Origin: CAYXXZ01 sp964469165
Lineage (GTDB): Bacteria; Pseudomonadota; Gammaproteobacteria; Pseudomonadales; Porticoccaceae
NCBI GenBank assembly: GCA_964469165.1
Contig: CAYXXZ010000006.1
Location: 1 to 64,000 of the forward strand
Reading direction: 5' to 3'
DNA length: 64,000 nt
The notes beneath the pieces were generated by a model. It worked only from the letters and a program-made list of their open reading frames with translations, ran no database searches and had not been told where the DNA came from. A program made the translations under genes and the position numbers. How positions within the stretch are numbered: the stretch's first letter is position 1; each line of letters begins with the position of its first letter. Below are positions 17,562 to 28,034 of this stretch, piece by piece.

Positions 17562-19415
17562 TCAGATCCACAACTTTTCGACGTTGCGTCTGCCGTATAT
17601 GAGATTTACCAGCAGCCTGGTGCCCACGATCGCGGAGAACATGGATGTCAGGACGCCGATGGCGAGAACCACGGCAAAGCCCTGCACCGGCCCGGAACCG
17701 ATGCCATAGAGAATCACGGCCACGATCAGGGTGGTGAGGTTGGCGTCGACGATGGCCACATACGCCCTGTCGTAGCCCGCGTTGATGGCCGCCGATGGCG
17801 ATAGCCCGTTGTTCAGCTCCTCCCTGATCCGCGCGTTGATGAGCACGTTGGCATCCACCGCCACACCCAGGGTCAGTACGATGCCCGCGATACCGGGCAA
17901 TGTCAGGGTCGCCCCCAGCACGGACATCACCGCAACGATCATCGCCAGGTTGAACAGCAGGGCCAGGTTGGCGATCACCCCGAATACCTTGTAGACCACC
18001 AGCATGAAGATCATCACCAGAATCAGGCCCAGCTGAACGGAGGCAATGCCCATGGTGATGTTTTCCGCCCCCAGGGACGGACCGATGGTACTTTCCTGAA
18101 CGAAGTACATGGGGGCCGCGAGAGCACCGGCGCGCAGCAGCAAAGCGAGCTCCGAGGCCTCGCCCGGGTTGCTCAGGCCGGTGATGCGGAACGAAACACC
18201 CAGCGCGCTGCGCACCGTCGCCAGGCTGATGATTTCCTTGCTTTCATACTGCACCGGCACCATTTCCACGGTGCCGTCTTCGTGCCGCACCTCTTCCACG
18301 CGGGTGCGGGTCTCGATGAACAACACACCCAGGTTGCGACCGATGCTGCGTCGCGTCGCCAGGTTCATGGCGCGGCCACCGTCGCTGTCGAGACTGATGT
18401 TGACCTGGGGCTGACCGTTTTCATCGTAACCGGTAGCGGCGTGTGCCACCTGATCACCGGTGATCACCACGTTCTTTTCCAGCCAGGCCGTGCGCGGGCC
18501 GGCGCTTTCATCGCGGAACGGAAATTCCTCCCGCGCCAGATCACTGCCCGGCATGTACTCGAGGCGGAACTCCAGGTTGGCGGTCTTGCCGATGACGCGC
18601 TTGGCGGCGGCGGTGTCCTGAATACCCGGCAACTCCACCACGATGCGGTTGCGCCCCTGGCGCTGCACGATGGGCTCGGCAACGCCCAGCTCGTTGATGC
18701 GGTTGCGCAGGGTGGTCAGGTTCTGGCTGACCGCGTAATCCTCTTTCTCCTTGATCAGCGAATCGAGCACGGTCAGGCGCAGCACATACTGTTCACCGTC
18801 GCGGCGCAGTTCGCGGTTGAGGTCGCGGAAATCGGCACGCACCACGTCGACCGCCGCCGCACGGCTCGCTTCATCGGCGAAGGCGATCGTGATGCCCGCG
18901 TCCTCGATCTTGACCTCGCGATAGCGCGCACGCGCCTCGCGCAGCGCGCGCTTGAGTTCCGCCTCCTGGGTTTCCAGGTAATTGGCGATCACCTTTTCGG
19001 TATCGACCTGCATCAGGAAGTGAACACCGCCGCTCAGGTCGAGACCGAGCTTCATGGGTTCGGCGCCAATGGCCAGCAGCCAGTCGGGCGTGGTGGGCGC
19101 CAGGTTGAGGGCAACCACGTAGTCCGGGCCCAGCGAGTCCTGCAACAGGGTTTGAACTTTCAACTGATCGTCGGCGTGGCGCAGCCTCACCAGCACGTTG
19201 CCCTGCGCCACCTCTTCGCCAAAGTAGTCGATGCCACTTTCATCGAGAGCCGCTTTCACTTCAGCGAGCACTTGCTCGCCGATCGCCTGGGCACTGCTCT
19301 GGCCGGTCACCTGAATTGCCGGATCGGGAGCAAAAAGATTGGGGCTGGCGTAGACGAGACTGAAAATCAGCGCCGCTATGACGATGAAGTATCGCCAGAA
19401 GGAATTTCGATTCAT
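17562..19415 (-). CDS. secD: protein translocase subunit SecD
   Basis: A 617-residue SecD, normal length. The first transmembrane helix is near the N-terminus, followed by GLDLSGGVHFLMQVD and the large periplasmic P1 domain (about 100-440). The C-terminal RND helices contain GVAVDANVLINARIREE and GFAVVLAIGVLTSMF. In most gammaproteobacteria the order is queA-tgt-yajC-secD-secF. Here yajC is absent and an mscL gene on the other strand lies in its place, so secD must have its own promoter in 19416-19614. Confidence 0.97.
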   Translation of the reverse strand: MNRNSFWRYFIVIAALIFSLVYASPNLFAPDPAIQVTGQSSAQAIGEQVLAEVKAALDESGIDYFGEEVAQGNVLVRLRHADDQLKVQTLLQDSLGPDYVVALNLAPTTPDWLLAIGAEPMKLGLDLSGGVHFLMQVDTEKVIANYLETQEAELKRALREARARYREVKIEDAGITIAFADEASRAAAVDVVRADFRDLNRELRRDGEQYVLRLTVLDSLIKEKEDYAVSQNLTTLRNRINELGVAEPIVQRQGRNRIVVELPGIQDTAAAKRVIGKTANLEFRLEYMPGSDLAREEFPFRDESAGPRTAWLEKNVVITGDQVAHAATGYDENGQPQVNISLDSDGGRAMNLATRRSIGRNLGVLFIETRTRVEEVRHEDGTVEMVPVQYESKEIISLATVRSALGVSFRITGLSNPGEASELALLLRAGALAAPMYFVQESTIGPSLGAENITMGIASVQLGLILVMIFMLVVYKVFGVIANLALLFNLAMIVAVMSVLGATLTLPGIAGIVLTLGVAVDANVLINARIREELNNGLSPSAAINAGYDRAYVAIVDANLTTLIVAVILYGIGSGPVQGFAVVLAIGVLTSMFSAIVGTRLLVNLIYGRRNVEKLWI

Positions 19416-19614
19416 GGGCTTTTTTTCTTGCGGTCCGTAAAGGCGCCCGATTATAGGGGAATTGCGGCGCCGGTTATAGGGCCAGCGCTGGCTGGCTGAC
19501 AGGACTTGGCAAAGGTGGTTTTTGCTCTATCATCAACAAGGTGCGCAGTGTTTGAACGCGCCACGCTCCGTCCCACCTCGGGCGGTTCAAAACAATACCA
19601 ACAGAGGAATCGCT

Positions 19615-20067
19615 ATGTTGAAAGAATTCAAGACATTCGCCATGCGCGGCAACGTGGTGGACATGGCCGTGGGTATCATCATCGGCGGCGCCTTCGGCAC
19701 CATCGTCAGCAGTCTGGTAGACGACGTACTGATGCCGCCCATCGGCCTGCTGCTCGGCGGCGTGGATTTTTCGGAACTCTTCCTTACCCTGAAGGACGGC
19801 GCCACCGCCGCGGGACCCTATGAAACCCTGGCCAGCGCCAAGGCCGCGGGTGCCGTCACCATCAACTTCGGCCTGTTCATCAACGCCCTGGTGAGTTTCA
19901 TCATTGTCGCCTTTGCCGTGTTCCTGCTCATCAAGGCGATCAACCGCCTGCAGGCGCCAAAACCCGAACCTGCCGCCGCGCCCACTACCAAGGACTGCCC
20001 GCGCTGCTGTTCGGCCATTCCCTTGCAGGCATCGCGCTGCCCCTGCTGCACCTCGGAACTCGGCTGA
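19615..20067 (+). CDS. mscL: large-conductance mechanosensitive channel with C-terminal zinc-ribbon-like tail
   Basis: A 150-residue MscL, the membrane-tension release valve. The N-terminal [20 protein letters not shown] and TM1 region [25 protein letters not shown] are canonical, and TM2 is [23 protein letters not shown]. After the usual cytoplasmic region the protein ends [19 protein letters not shown], giving CxxC and CxxC pairs that look like a small zinc ribbon. The ATG at 19615 has GAGGAAT upstream. The gene sits between tgt and secD in the opposite direction. Confidence 0.95.
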   Translation: MLKEFKTFAMRGNVVDMAVGIIIGGAFGTIVSSLVDDVLMPPIGLLLGGVDFSELFLTLKDGATAAGPYETLASAKAAGAVTINFGLFINALVSFIIVAFAVFLLIKAINRLQAPKPEPAAAPTTKDCPRCCSAIPLQASRCPCCTSELG

Positions 20068-20102
20068 CGCCGGACACGGCAGAGCCAAGCCTCTGCCGCG
20101 CC

Positions 20103-22296
<2,194 letters not shown>

Positions 22297-22379
22297 AGGC
22301 GTGAGTCCCTCAAAAGGCGCAAGATTACCGGATTTCCCCCGCCGGCGCCAAAACTACGAAGTTTGTCGCCGTCTGCCCG

Positions 22380-22407
22380 TTGACCACCCTCGCTCCGCTG
22401 TTATAAT
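22380..22407 (+). promoter_or_regulatory. sigma70 promoter of tRNA-Leu
   Basis: TTGACC (22380-22385) and a perfect TATAAT (22402-22407) are separated by 16 bp and lie 28 bp upstream of the tRNA 5' end. Confidence 0.8.
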
Positions 22408-22434
22408 CCACCGCCTGCAAATCTCAACCCTCCC

Positions 22435-22521
22435 GCCGGAGTGGCGAAATTGGTAGACGCAGCGGATTCAAAATCCGCCGCCCTTAAAAGCGTGCCGGTT
22501 CGAGTCCGGCCTCCGGCACCA
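22435..22521 (+). tRNA. tRNA-Leu (anticodon CAA)
   Basis: An 87-nt class II tRNA beginning GCCGGAGTGGCG, with a long variable arm, anticodon arm GCGGA-TTCAAAA-TCCGC (anticodon CAA), T-arm GGTTCGAGTCC and encoded CCA. Its last 24 bases serve as the left attachment site of the neighbouring integrated element. Confidence 0.97.
22498..22521 (+). other. attL, tRNA-Leu 3' end
   Basis: GTTCGAGTCCGGCCTCC followed by GGCACCA forms the T-arm and acceptor end of the tRNA. The same sequence with one base missing recurs at 30746-30768. Integration therefore keeps the tRNA intact on the left side. Confidence 0.88.
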
Positions 22522-22630
22522 TCCATAGTTCTCAAGCATTCCCAACAAGACCCAAAAACCCAGCAATTACGCGGCCTTCAAGGGTTTTTCTTTCCCAGCA
22601 ATTCCCAGCACAACCCTTGTAAGCCCAAAG

Positions 22631-22686
22631 TTTTAGGGGCATGATTGGGGGCATGTTCAGCTCGATAAAAAATCATGCCCCTAAAA
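22631..22686. promoter_or_regulatory. probable integrase arm sites, left end
   Basis: TTTTAGGGGCATGA (22631-22644) and its perfect inverted copy (22673-22686) flank a third GGGGGCATG (22647-22655), all just before the integrase ATG. The same TTTTAGGGGCATG motif recurs near the right end. The arrangement suggests integrase binding and possibly autoregulation of the int promoter. Confidence 0.65.
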
Positions 22687-22698
22687 TGAGGCCCGTCC

Positions 22699-24012
22699 AT
22701 GCCCCGGAAAGTAGCCCCGCTAACTGATAGCGCCATCAAGGCAGCCAAGCCCCAAGCCCAAGCCTACAAGCTGGCAGACGGGAGCGGTCTTTACCTGGAG
22801 GTGATGCCAGCGGGTTCCAAAATATGGAGGATGAAGTACCAGATCAAAGGAAAGGAGCGCCGTATCACTTTTGGGGCATACCCTGCCGTCACCCTTCAGC
22901 AAGCCCGACAGGAGCGAGAACAGGCCCGTGATCTGGTATCACAAGGGATAGACCCCGTTGCTGAGCGCAAGGCCGCCAAGCAGGAAGAAGAAGCCACTGG
23001 CCTGACGTTCGAGCGGGTAGCCGTGGAGTGGCACACCGCCCGTTCAACAAGATGGTCAAAGGACCACGCCAGCCGGGTTTTGAACCGCATGGAGACCCAC
23101 CTTTTCCCATCACTTGGAAGCAAGCCTATTGATGCCCTGAAACTGAAAGACTTGCTTGCGCCCATCAAGGAAGTGGAAGCACGCGGAACACTGGAAACAG
23201 CAAGCAGGCTGAGCCAGTACACGGCGGGGGTGATGCGGCATGCGATACAGCACGACTATATCGAGACAAACCCTGCCACCGACTTGACGGGAGCCATTGC
23301 CACCCCCAAAACCAAGCACCGCCCGGCACTGCCTCTTGACCGATTGGGAGAGCTACAGGAGCGCATCGACGCATACCCCGGCAGGACGTTGACCCGGCTG
23401 GCGGTCATGCTGACCCTTCATGTCTTCATCCGATCCAGCGAACTGCGCTTTGCCCGCTGGCACGAAATCGACTTTGCCCGCGCCATGTGGACGATCCCGC
23501 CTGAACGTGAAGCATTGCCCGACGTGAGGCATTCCACCCGTGGCAGCAAGATGGGTGATTCGCACCTGGTGCCATTGTCACCCCAAGCCATGACCCTGCT
23601 GGAAAGCATCCACCACCTGACCGGCAACGGTGAGCTGGTATTCCCTGGTGATCATGACGAAAGGAAGCCCATGAGCGAAAACACAGTGAATAAAGCCCTT
23701 CGCCTTATGGGGTACGACACACAAGCGGACGTATGCGGGCACGGATTCAGAACAATGGCCTGTTCCGCCCTCACAGAATCCGGCCTGTGGTCTGAGGATG
23801 CTGTGGAACGCCAAATGTCGCACAAGGAACGCAAGAAAGTTCGGGCAGCATACATTCATCGCGCCGAACATTTGGAGCAACGCCGCCTGATGCTCAATTG
23901 GTGGAGCACTTACCTTGAGAGTTGCCGGGAAGGCTATGTGCCACCTTTCGAGTACGCCATGAATCACGGCGCGCCAGGCACCAACGTGGTGAGCATCAAG
24001 CGCAAGGTTTAA
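22699..24012 (+). CDS. P4-type tyrosine integrase
   Basis: A 437-residue tyrosine recombinase. The N-terminal DUF4102 arm-binding domain starts LTDSAIKAAKPQAQAYKLAD and includes GSGLYLEV. The core-binding domain is in the middle and the catalytic domain contains the first Arg in SSELRFARW, HGFRTMACSALTESG (H-x-x-R, about 348) and the nucleophile Tyr about 385 in RAAYIHRAEHLEQRR. The next segment has His at AEHL, which is normal for IntS-like enzymes. It lies directly downstream of the tRNA-Leu attachment site, so it is the integrase of this element. Confidence 0.95.
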   Translation: MPRKVAPLTDSAIKAAKPQAQAYKLADGSGLYLEVMPAGSKIWRMKYQIKGKERRITFGAYPAVTLQQARQEREQARDLVSQGIDPVAERKAAKQEEEATGLTFERVAVEWHTARSTRWSKDHASRVLNRMETHLFPSLGSKPIDALKLKDLLAPIKEVEARGTLETASRLSQYTAGVMRHAIQHDYIETNPATDLTGAIATPKTKHRPALPLDRLGELQERIDAYPGRTLTRLAVMLTLHVFIRSSELRFARWHEIDFARAMWTIPPEREALPDVRHSTRGSKMGDSHLVPLSPQAMTLLESIHHLTGNGELVFPGDHDERKPMSENTVNKALRLMGYDTQADVCGHGFRTMACSALTESGLWSEDAVERQMSHKERKKVRAAYIHRAEHLEQRRLMLNWWSTYLESCREGYVPPFEYAMNHGAPGTNVVSIKRKV

Positions 24013-24111
24013 CCCTTTTGGCCAGCCTATCCCGACGGGGAGAAAAGCGGAAATCCCACCCGCCTGGTTGGCCGATCTATTCAGAATGGGAGCGCCTGGG
24101 AGGCGTAGCAC

Positions 24112-24984
24112 ATGAGCGAATACCCAACCGCAGAACAATTCTCTGCTCTCTTTAACAGCTATAACCGATACGAAGAAGTATTCATTGAGAAATGGAGGGC
24201 CAGCACACAAGGCCTATATGACGACCAACTGAGCCTCAAGAAGCTGAGCGCCATAGCTGAGGAGTCAAGCCGTGTCGCTTTCAAAACCATAAATGAATAC
24301 AACGCACAAATATGGCTTTCCTCGCAGCCAAGCTTCACCTTGGCGGTAGGGGCATTAGGGTTGCCTACATCGAGCACCCCCCAAGCTGCCGAGCGCGCTG
24401 TTGCTAGTGCGGCAAGACTTTTGGGGTCTTATAAAAATCATGATTATAGATTTACCTGTCAAGTCGCGGGAATGATGGGGATCTATCAAAAGTATCTGGC
24501 TGGTGTGGCCGAATGTTTCGCCAACTACCTTACTGGTCGCTCTGTAAGGGCTGCTACTCAAGGCGAGAGGGTTTTAGAAAAAATGCGGACCCTAACAAGT
24601 GAGCTTCAGCAGCTTATATCGGGCGCGGATTTTTTCTCGGAGCGAGCGAGGGAAAGCTTACGCATAAACATTGAAAGAGCGGCGACCGACCTTGACAGAC
24701 TGAACTACCCGTCAGCGAGCAAAAGACAAGACGCTAGGTTGCGGGAGCGCTTAATGGCCTCTGAAATTATTCGGTTTCATCACGACATTTTAGGAGGCCC
24801 AATGAACCGAGCTGTTTTTCAACTGATGGGGCTCCCATTTGTTAAAGGACAGATTGAAATGAGAACCATCGAGCGATTGGCGAACGCAGAAGGAGCCAGG
24901 ATTGAAGCAAGAACAAAAGCCAAAAGAGAAGCCACAATAGAGGCCATGGCAAAAGAAAGAAAGAGAATATCCAGCGCATCATAA
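24112..24984 (+). CDS. unknown 290-residue helical protein, probable cargo gene
   Basis: The protein is almost entirely predicted helix, with no signal peptide or strong membrane segment. It is rich in Ala, Glu, Arg and Ser and ends in a highly charged tail (ARTKAKREATIEAMAKERKR). I recognise no domain. GGGAGG precedes the ATG. The gene and the 176 bp after it are clearly more AT-rich than the rest of the element and use more A/T-ending codons, which suggests separate acquisition. In P4-like elements the slot between integrase and the regulator often holds cargo, sometimes phage defence. That role is only an inference from position. Confidence 0.75.
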   Translation: MSEYPTAEQFSALFNSYNRYEEVFIEKWRASTQGLYDDQLSLKKLSAIAEESSRVAFKTINEYNAQIWLSSQPSFTLAVGALGLPTSSTPQAAERAVASAARLLGSYKNHDYRFTCQVAGMMGIYQKYLAGVAECFANYLTGRSVRAATQGERVLEKMRTLTSELQQLISGADFFSERARESLRINIERAATDLDRLNYPSASKRQDARLRERLMASEIIRFHHDILGGPMNRAVFQLMGLPFVKGQIEMRTIERLANAEGARIEARTKAKREATIEAMAKERKRISSAS

Positions 24985-25160
24985 GCGACAGAAAAACCCC
25001 ATTTTTGGCAGATCTTCTGACGTCAAAAGATGCGCTGAAATCTCCGAAATAGTTGTAACAAAACATTCAACAAATACGGGCGCTTTCGTCGTGTGATTGG
25101 GCGCGGTACCCTGACAATCTACAGCCATTGTTCCACACAACGCCCCGGAGGGCTTGCACA

Positions 25161-25382
25161 ATGGCCGTACAAACCACCCCCGCCCAAACGCCACCCCGCT
25201 TCATCAAGTTGCCCAAGGTGAAGAAATACACCGCGCTTTCCACGTCTGAAATATACCGACGTATTGCAGAGGGCCGATTCCCCAAGCAAGTAAAACTTGG
25301 GCCGAAATCATCCGCCTGGATCGAGTCCGAAATACTGGCCTGGTGCGAAGAACTCGCAGCGCAGCGTGATGAGGTGGCATAA
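25161..25382 (+). CDS. AlpA-family transcriptional regulator
   Basis: A 73-residue MerR-like winged helix protein of the AlpA family. The core FIKLPKVKKYTALSTSEIYR...GRFPKQVKLGPKSSAWIESEI is typical, including the recognition helix and the final SAW-x-x-SE. AlpA proteins control excision or late functions of P4-like elements. The ATG at 25161 has GGAGGG upstream; the longer frame from 25128 lacks a site. Its stop is directly followed by the next start codon. Confidence 0.87.
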   Translation: MAVQTTPAQTPPRFIKLPKVKKYTALSTSEIYRRIAEGRFPKQVKLGPKSSAWIESEILAWCEELAAQRDEVA

Positions 25383-25757
25383 ATGAAAAAGGCCACCCAT
25401 TCCGAAGAACAAGGCAGCCAGCGCAAGGCCGATCATATCAACCCTGCTGATGTTTTGGCGAGCGCCCCGAACAAGAAAACGCGGGTACTGGCCTATCTGC
25501 TGATACCGGGAAATTCCCTGAATCGGTTTGACGCCGAAGAGATCGGCGACCACTGCCTACCGTCCACCATCAGCGGCTTCACCCATGACCACGGGCTGAT
25601 CCTGGAACACAGGAACGAGAAAGTCCCCAACCGCTGGGGCAAGTCTTGTATCGTCACCCGCTACCGCATCCCCGAAGGCCAGCGCAAAGACGCGCTTGCC
25701 CTGCTGGCGTACCTGGTGAGAAAGGCCGGGAAGCCCCGTCTGAAGGTGATGCCATGA
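25383..25757 (+). CDS. small winged-helix-like protein of the element
   Basis: A 124-residue basic protein whose start codon abuts the alpA stop. The segment KTRVLAYLLIPGNSLNRFDAEEIGDHCLPSTISGF looks like a helix-turn-helix, and a WGKSCIVTRYRIPEGQ stretch follows that resembles a wing. A DNA-binding role is likely but no family is recognised. Its stop overlaps an ATG in ATGA form (25754-25757). Confidence 0.7.
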   Translation: MKKATHSEEQGSQRKADHINPADVLASAPNKKTRVLAYLLIPGNSLNRFDAEEIGDHCLPSTISGFTHDHGLILEHRNEKVPNRWGKSCIVTRYRIPEGQRKDALALLAYLVRKAGKPRLKVMP

Positions 25758-25838
25758 AGCTGATATTGATCACACCCCTTGCCAGCCAATCCCAACCGCG
25801 CTATGGTTCGCCCGTCACTGCAAATTCAGTGACCGGGT

Positions 25839-26060
25839 TTGGCGACCCGAATACCACACGGCGCACAAGCGCCCCAGCACCGACAGCAGGCGCTTTTTTT
25901 GTGCCTGCCATGTCTCGTTGTTATGGCGGCTGTGCGTGGGAGACCGCAAGGTCTGCCGGGTTCCGTGTGTCCCGGTTCGCCAACCTGCGCACAGCCGTCA
26001 CCCTCAATTGTTTGGCGACAATTGGTGACGGTTCCCCAACACACGGAGAACCAACCATGA
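25839..26060 (+). CDS. possible Ash-family protein
   Basis: The frame contains FLCLPCLVVMAAVRGRPQGL followed by PGSVCPG, which resembles the MV-x-x-x-G-x-PQG-x-PGS core of the Ash family of P4-type elements. Start is uncertain: the TTG at 25839 opens the frame given here, but no good ribosome site is seen. An overlapping frame from 25754 is also open through this stretch, and only one of the two is likely to be translated as main product. Confidence 0.4.
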   Translation: MATRIPHGAQAPQHRQQALFLCLPCLVVMAAVRGRPQGLPGSVCPGSPTCAQPSPSIVWRQLVTVPQHTENQP

Positions 26061-26359
26061 ACCATTCCGCCCGCAATCCATCAAGCCGCGCCGCCGCTTA
26101 TCGTGCGATGGCCCGCGCCGCCCTTCGCTCCAATTCGTCACAGTCTGTCCGTCAGCGCCGTTACAGCGCCGCCATGGCGAAAGCCCACGCCATCGAGGAC
26201 GATCTACGGAGACAGGCCCAGCGTCACCGCCGTTTCGCATTGGCCGCCCTGCGCGCCGATAGTCCGGCATCCTTTCGACTTTCCCGCTACTGGTCACACG
26301 TTGGCCAGGCCCGCGCCCTGGAAGCCATGGCAAACGCTGGCCAAGGGGGTGCGAAATGA
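26057..26359 (+). CDS. small basic protein of the element
   Basis: A 100-residue Ala- and Arg-rich protein with repeated (A/S)xRxxRY patterns (SVRQRRYSAAMAKA, SFRLSRYWSHVGQARALEAM), suggesting a duplicated helical hairpin. GGAGA precedes the ATG at 26057. The same frame is open back to an ATG at 25754 that overlaps the previous gene's stop, so a longer form of 201 residues is possible. No family is recognised. Its TGA overlaps the next ATG. Confidence 0.6.
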   Translation: MNHSARNPSSRAAAYRAMARAALRSNSSQSVRQRRYSAAMAKAHAIEDDLRRQAQRHRRFALAALRADSPASFRLSRYWSHVGQARALEAMANAGQGGAK

Positions 26360-26619
26360 GCAGCACGGTAGAACTTTCTTTTGTATCAACCCGCAACGGT
26401 TCCTTGCTGAGAGTGGAGCCGGACATGCCGCCCACTGACGCGCTGGAACTGGCCGGCGAACTGGCTGACGGTATCGGGCAGCTATGCGAGAGAATCCACG
26501 ACGGCATCAACAACTGCGACAATGCCTATCGCGCCGAGATTCGAGCTATCGGGTTTTTGGGAGAGGTTACAGGGGCATTGATTCAGTCAGTGAGTCGCGG
26601 CATGGAGGGTGAAAAATGA
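26356..26619 (+). CDS. DUF3077-like small protein
   Basis: An 87-residue acidic protein with VEPDMPPTDALELAGELADG and a helical C-terminal part (AIGFLGEVTGALIQSV), a pattern like that of DUF3077 proteins common in phage and island contexts. It overlaps the genes on both sides by ATGA (26356-26359 and 26616-26619), so it belongs to a coupled run of short ORFs. Function unknown. Confidence 0.6.
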   Translation: MSSTVELSFVSTRNGSLLRVEPDMPPTDALELAGELADGIGQLCERIHDGINNCDNAYRAEIRAIGFLGEVTGALIQSVSRGMEGEK

Positions 26620-26882
26620 ATCAGTCCAGTAATCACATCGACCTGATAGTAATTGCCCGTGATGTAAATTCTGTTTTCTCCGTTGCGCACGATTACGTCG
26701 AATGGCTGGAGACGCTGGCAGTCTCCATTGGTGAAGCCTTGGACGGCGAAAAGCCGCGCACTGGCAGAGCCAAAACACTGGCAGCGCTGGCGCATCATTT
26801 GGGCTGCGAAATGTCCGGTTACCTGGAGTATTCCGCGACCGACCTGACCGAAAAACTCGACGCCATCACGGCCACGGAGTAA
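26616..26882 (+). CDS. small protein of the element, unknown
   Basis: An 88-residue acidic, mostly helical protein starting MNQSSNHIDLIVIARDVNS. Its ATG overlaps the preceding stop by 4 bp. No motif is recognised. Coupling on its upstream side supports it being real. Confidence 0.6.
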   Translation: MNQSSNHIDLIVIARDVNSVFSVAHDYVEWLETLAVSIGEALDGEKPRTGRAKTLAALAHHLGCEMSGYLEYSATDLTEKLDAITATE

Positions 26883-26887
26883 CCACG

Positions 26888-27169
26888 ATGAAAAATCAAA
26901 ACAGTGAGCAATCGCTGACGGGATCGGCTGGCCTGGAGAAACCGGAAACCGTTTTTTTCGTTGTCCATCCGAAGTCCGATAAACCATTGCTGGGGCCATT
27001 CCTGAGCCATAACGCAGCCGAGTTTGGGCGTATTGCCATACGCCATCCTGATGCCGCGGTGGAGGTGCGTACGGTCGATTGTATGGACGATTCCACCCGC
27101 ATCCGCGCCGAAGCCAGAGGCCGGGTTATGTGCGCCTTTGTGGACAGGCAGGGGGTGAACCATGGCTGA
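26888..27169 (+). CDS. small protein of the element, unknown
   Basis: A 93-residue protein whose middle reads ETVFFVVHPKSDKPLLGPFL. Some strand pattern is visible but no known domain. A CCACG spacer separates it from the previous stop, and its end overlaps the primase start by 8 bp, which fits one polycistronic message leading into the replication genes. Confidence 0.55.
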   Translation: MKNQNSEQSLTGSAGLEKPETVFFVVHPKSDKPLLGPFLSHNAAEFGRIAIRHPDAAVEVRTVDCMDDSTRIRAEARGRVMCAFVDRQGVNHG

Positions 27170-28034
27170 TCCCGTGATGCTATTTGCTGACGCCCTGCAA
27201 GCCGTCTATGGGGCGCTCGACTTCACCCCCGTACCAGATGGGCAGATTCACCGCTTCAAGGTACCAAGCGACCGGACAGGCAGCCGCAACGGCTGGTATG
27301 TGCTGTATCTCGACGGCATTGCATCCGGTGCGTTTGGGAGCTGGAAGATTGGCGGCACACAAACGTGGAGCGCCAGGGAGCCAGCCAACCCGCATGAAGC
27401 TGACCAGTTACGCCGCCGCATCGACACCGCAAGGCGGCAACGTGAAGCCGAGCAATGGCAACGCCAGGAAAAGGCCGCCAACCGTGCCCGTTGCGCCTGG
27501 AGCGACACCACCCCGGCCGACCCCAGGCATCCATACCTGATCCGAAAGAGCATCAAGCCCCATGGGCTGCGCCAGGCTGGTGATGTGCTGTTGGTGCCGC
27601 TGTACGCCGGTGAACGGCTGGTGAATCTACAAAGGATATTGCCGGACGGTTCCAAGCGTTTCCTTGCTGGTGGCCGCGTGAAGGGCGCGTACTCGTCCAT
27701 TGGGCTGATGGAGCCAGGACAGACCCTGTACGTCTGCGAAGGCTGGGCAACGGGCGCAACCATCCACGAAGAAACCGGCGACCCGGTTGCCTGCGCAATG
27801 AATGCGGGCAACCTGCTGAACGTGGGGCGGGCGCTGAGCCGGGGATACCCGGATAACCCTATCGTGATTGCTGGTGATGATGACCGGCAAACAGAGGGCA
27901 ATCCCGGCAAAACCGCTGCCATCAAGGCAGCCGCCGCGCTTGGTTGTGGCCTGGTGATGCCGCCATGGCCGAAGGACGCGCCGCCCGATCTGACAGACTT
28001 CAATGACTTGGCTTGCTGGAGGGCTAGAGCATGA
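27162..28034 (+). CDS. Toprim-domain primase of P4-like element
   Basis: A 290-residue protein with an N-terminal part like the DNA-binding/zinc-less front of P4 alpha-type primases (GWYVLYLDGIASGAFGSWK), a basic helix, and a C-terminal Toprim domain. The Toprim acidic residues are in VCEGWATGATIHEETG and IVIAGDDDRQTEGNPG. In related elements primase and helicase are one protein (P4 alpha); here they are split between this gene and the next, which overlaps by 4 bp (GCATGACG). It should prime replication of the excised element. Confidence 0.85.
   Translation: MADPVMLFADALQAVYGALDFTPVPDGQIHRFKVPSDRTGSRNGWYVLYLDGIASGAFGSWKIGGTQTWSAREPANPHEADQLRRRIDTARRQREAEQWQRQEKAANRARCAWSDTTPADPRHPYLIRKSIKPHGLRQAGDVLLVPLYAGERLVNLQRILPDGSKRFLAGGRVKGAYSSIGLMEPGQTLYVCEGWATGATIHEETGDPVACAMNAGNLLNVGRALSRGYPDNPIVIAGDDDRQTEGNPGKTAAIKAAAALGCGLVMPPWPKDAPPDLTDFNDLACWRARA

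Noticed and set aside
23845..23880. Apparent Tyr-to-His change in the integrase active site (AEHL)
   Set aside because: In IntS-like enzymes the nucleophile is the Tyr a few residues earlier (AAYIH), which is present; His at AEHL is normal.
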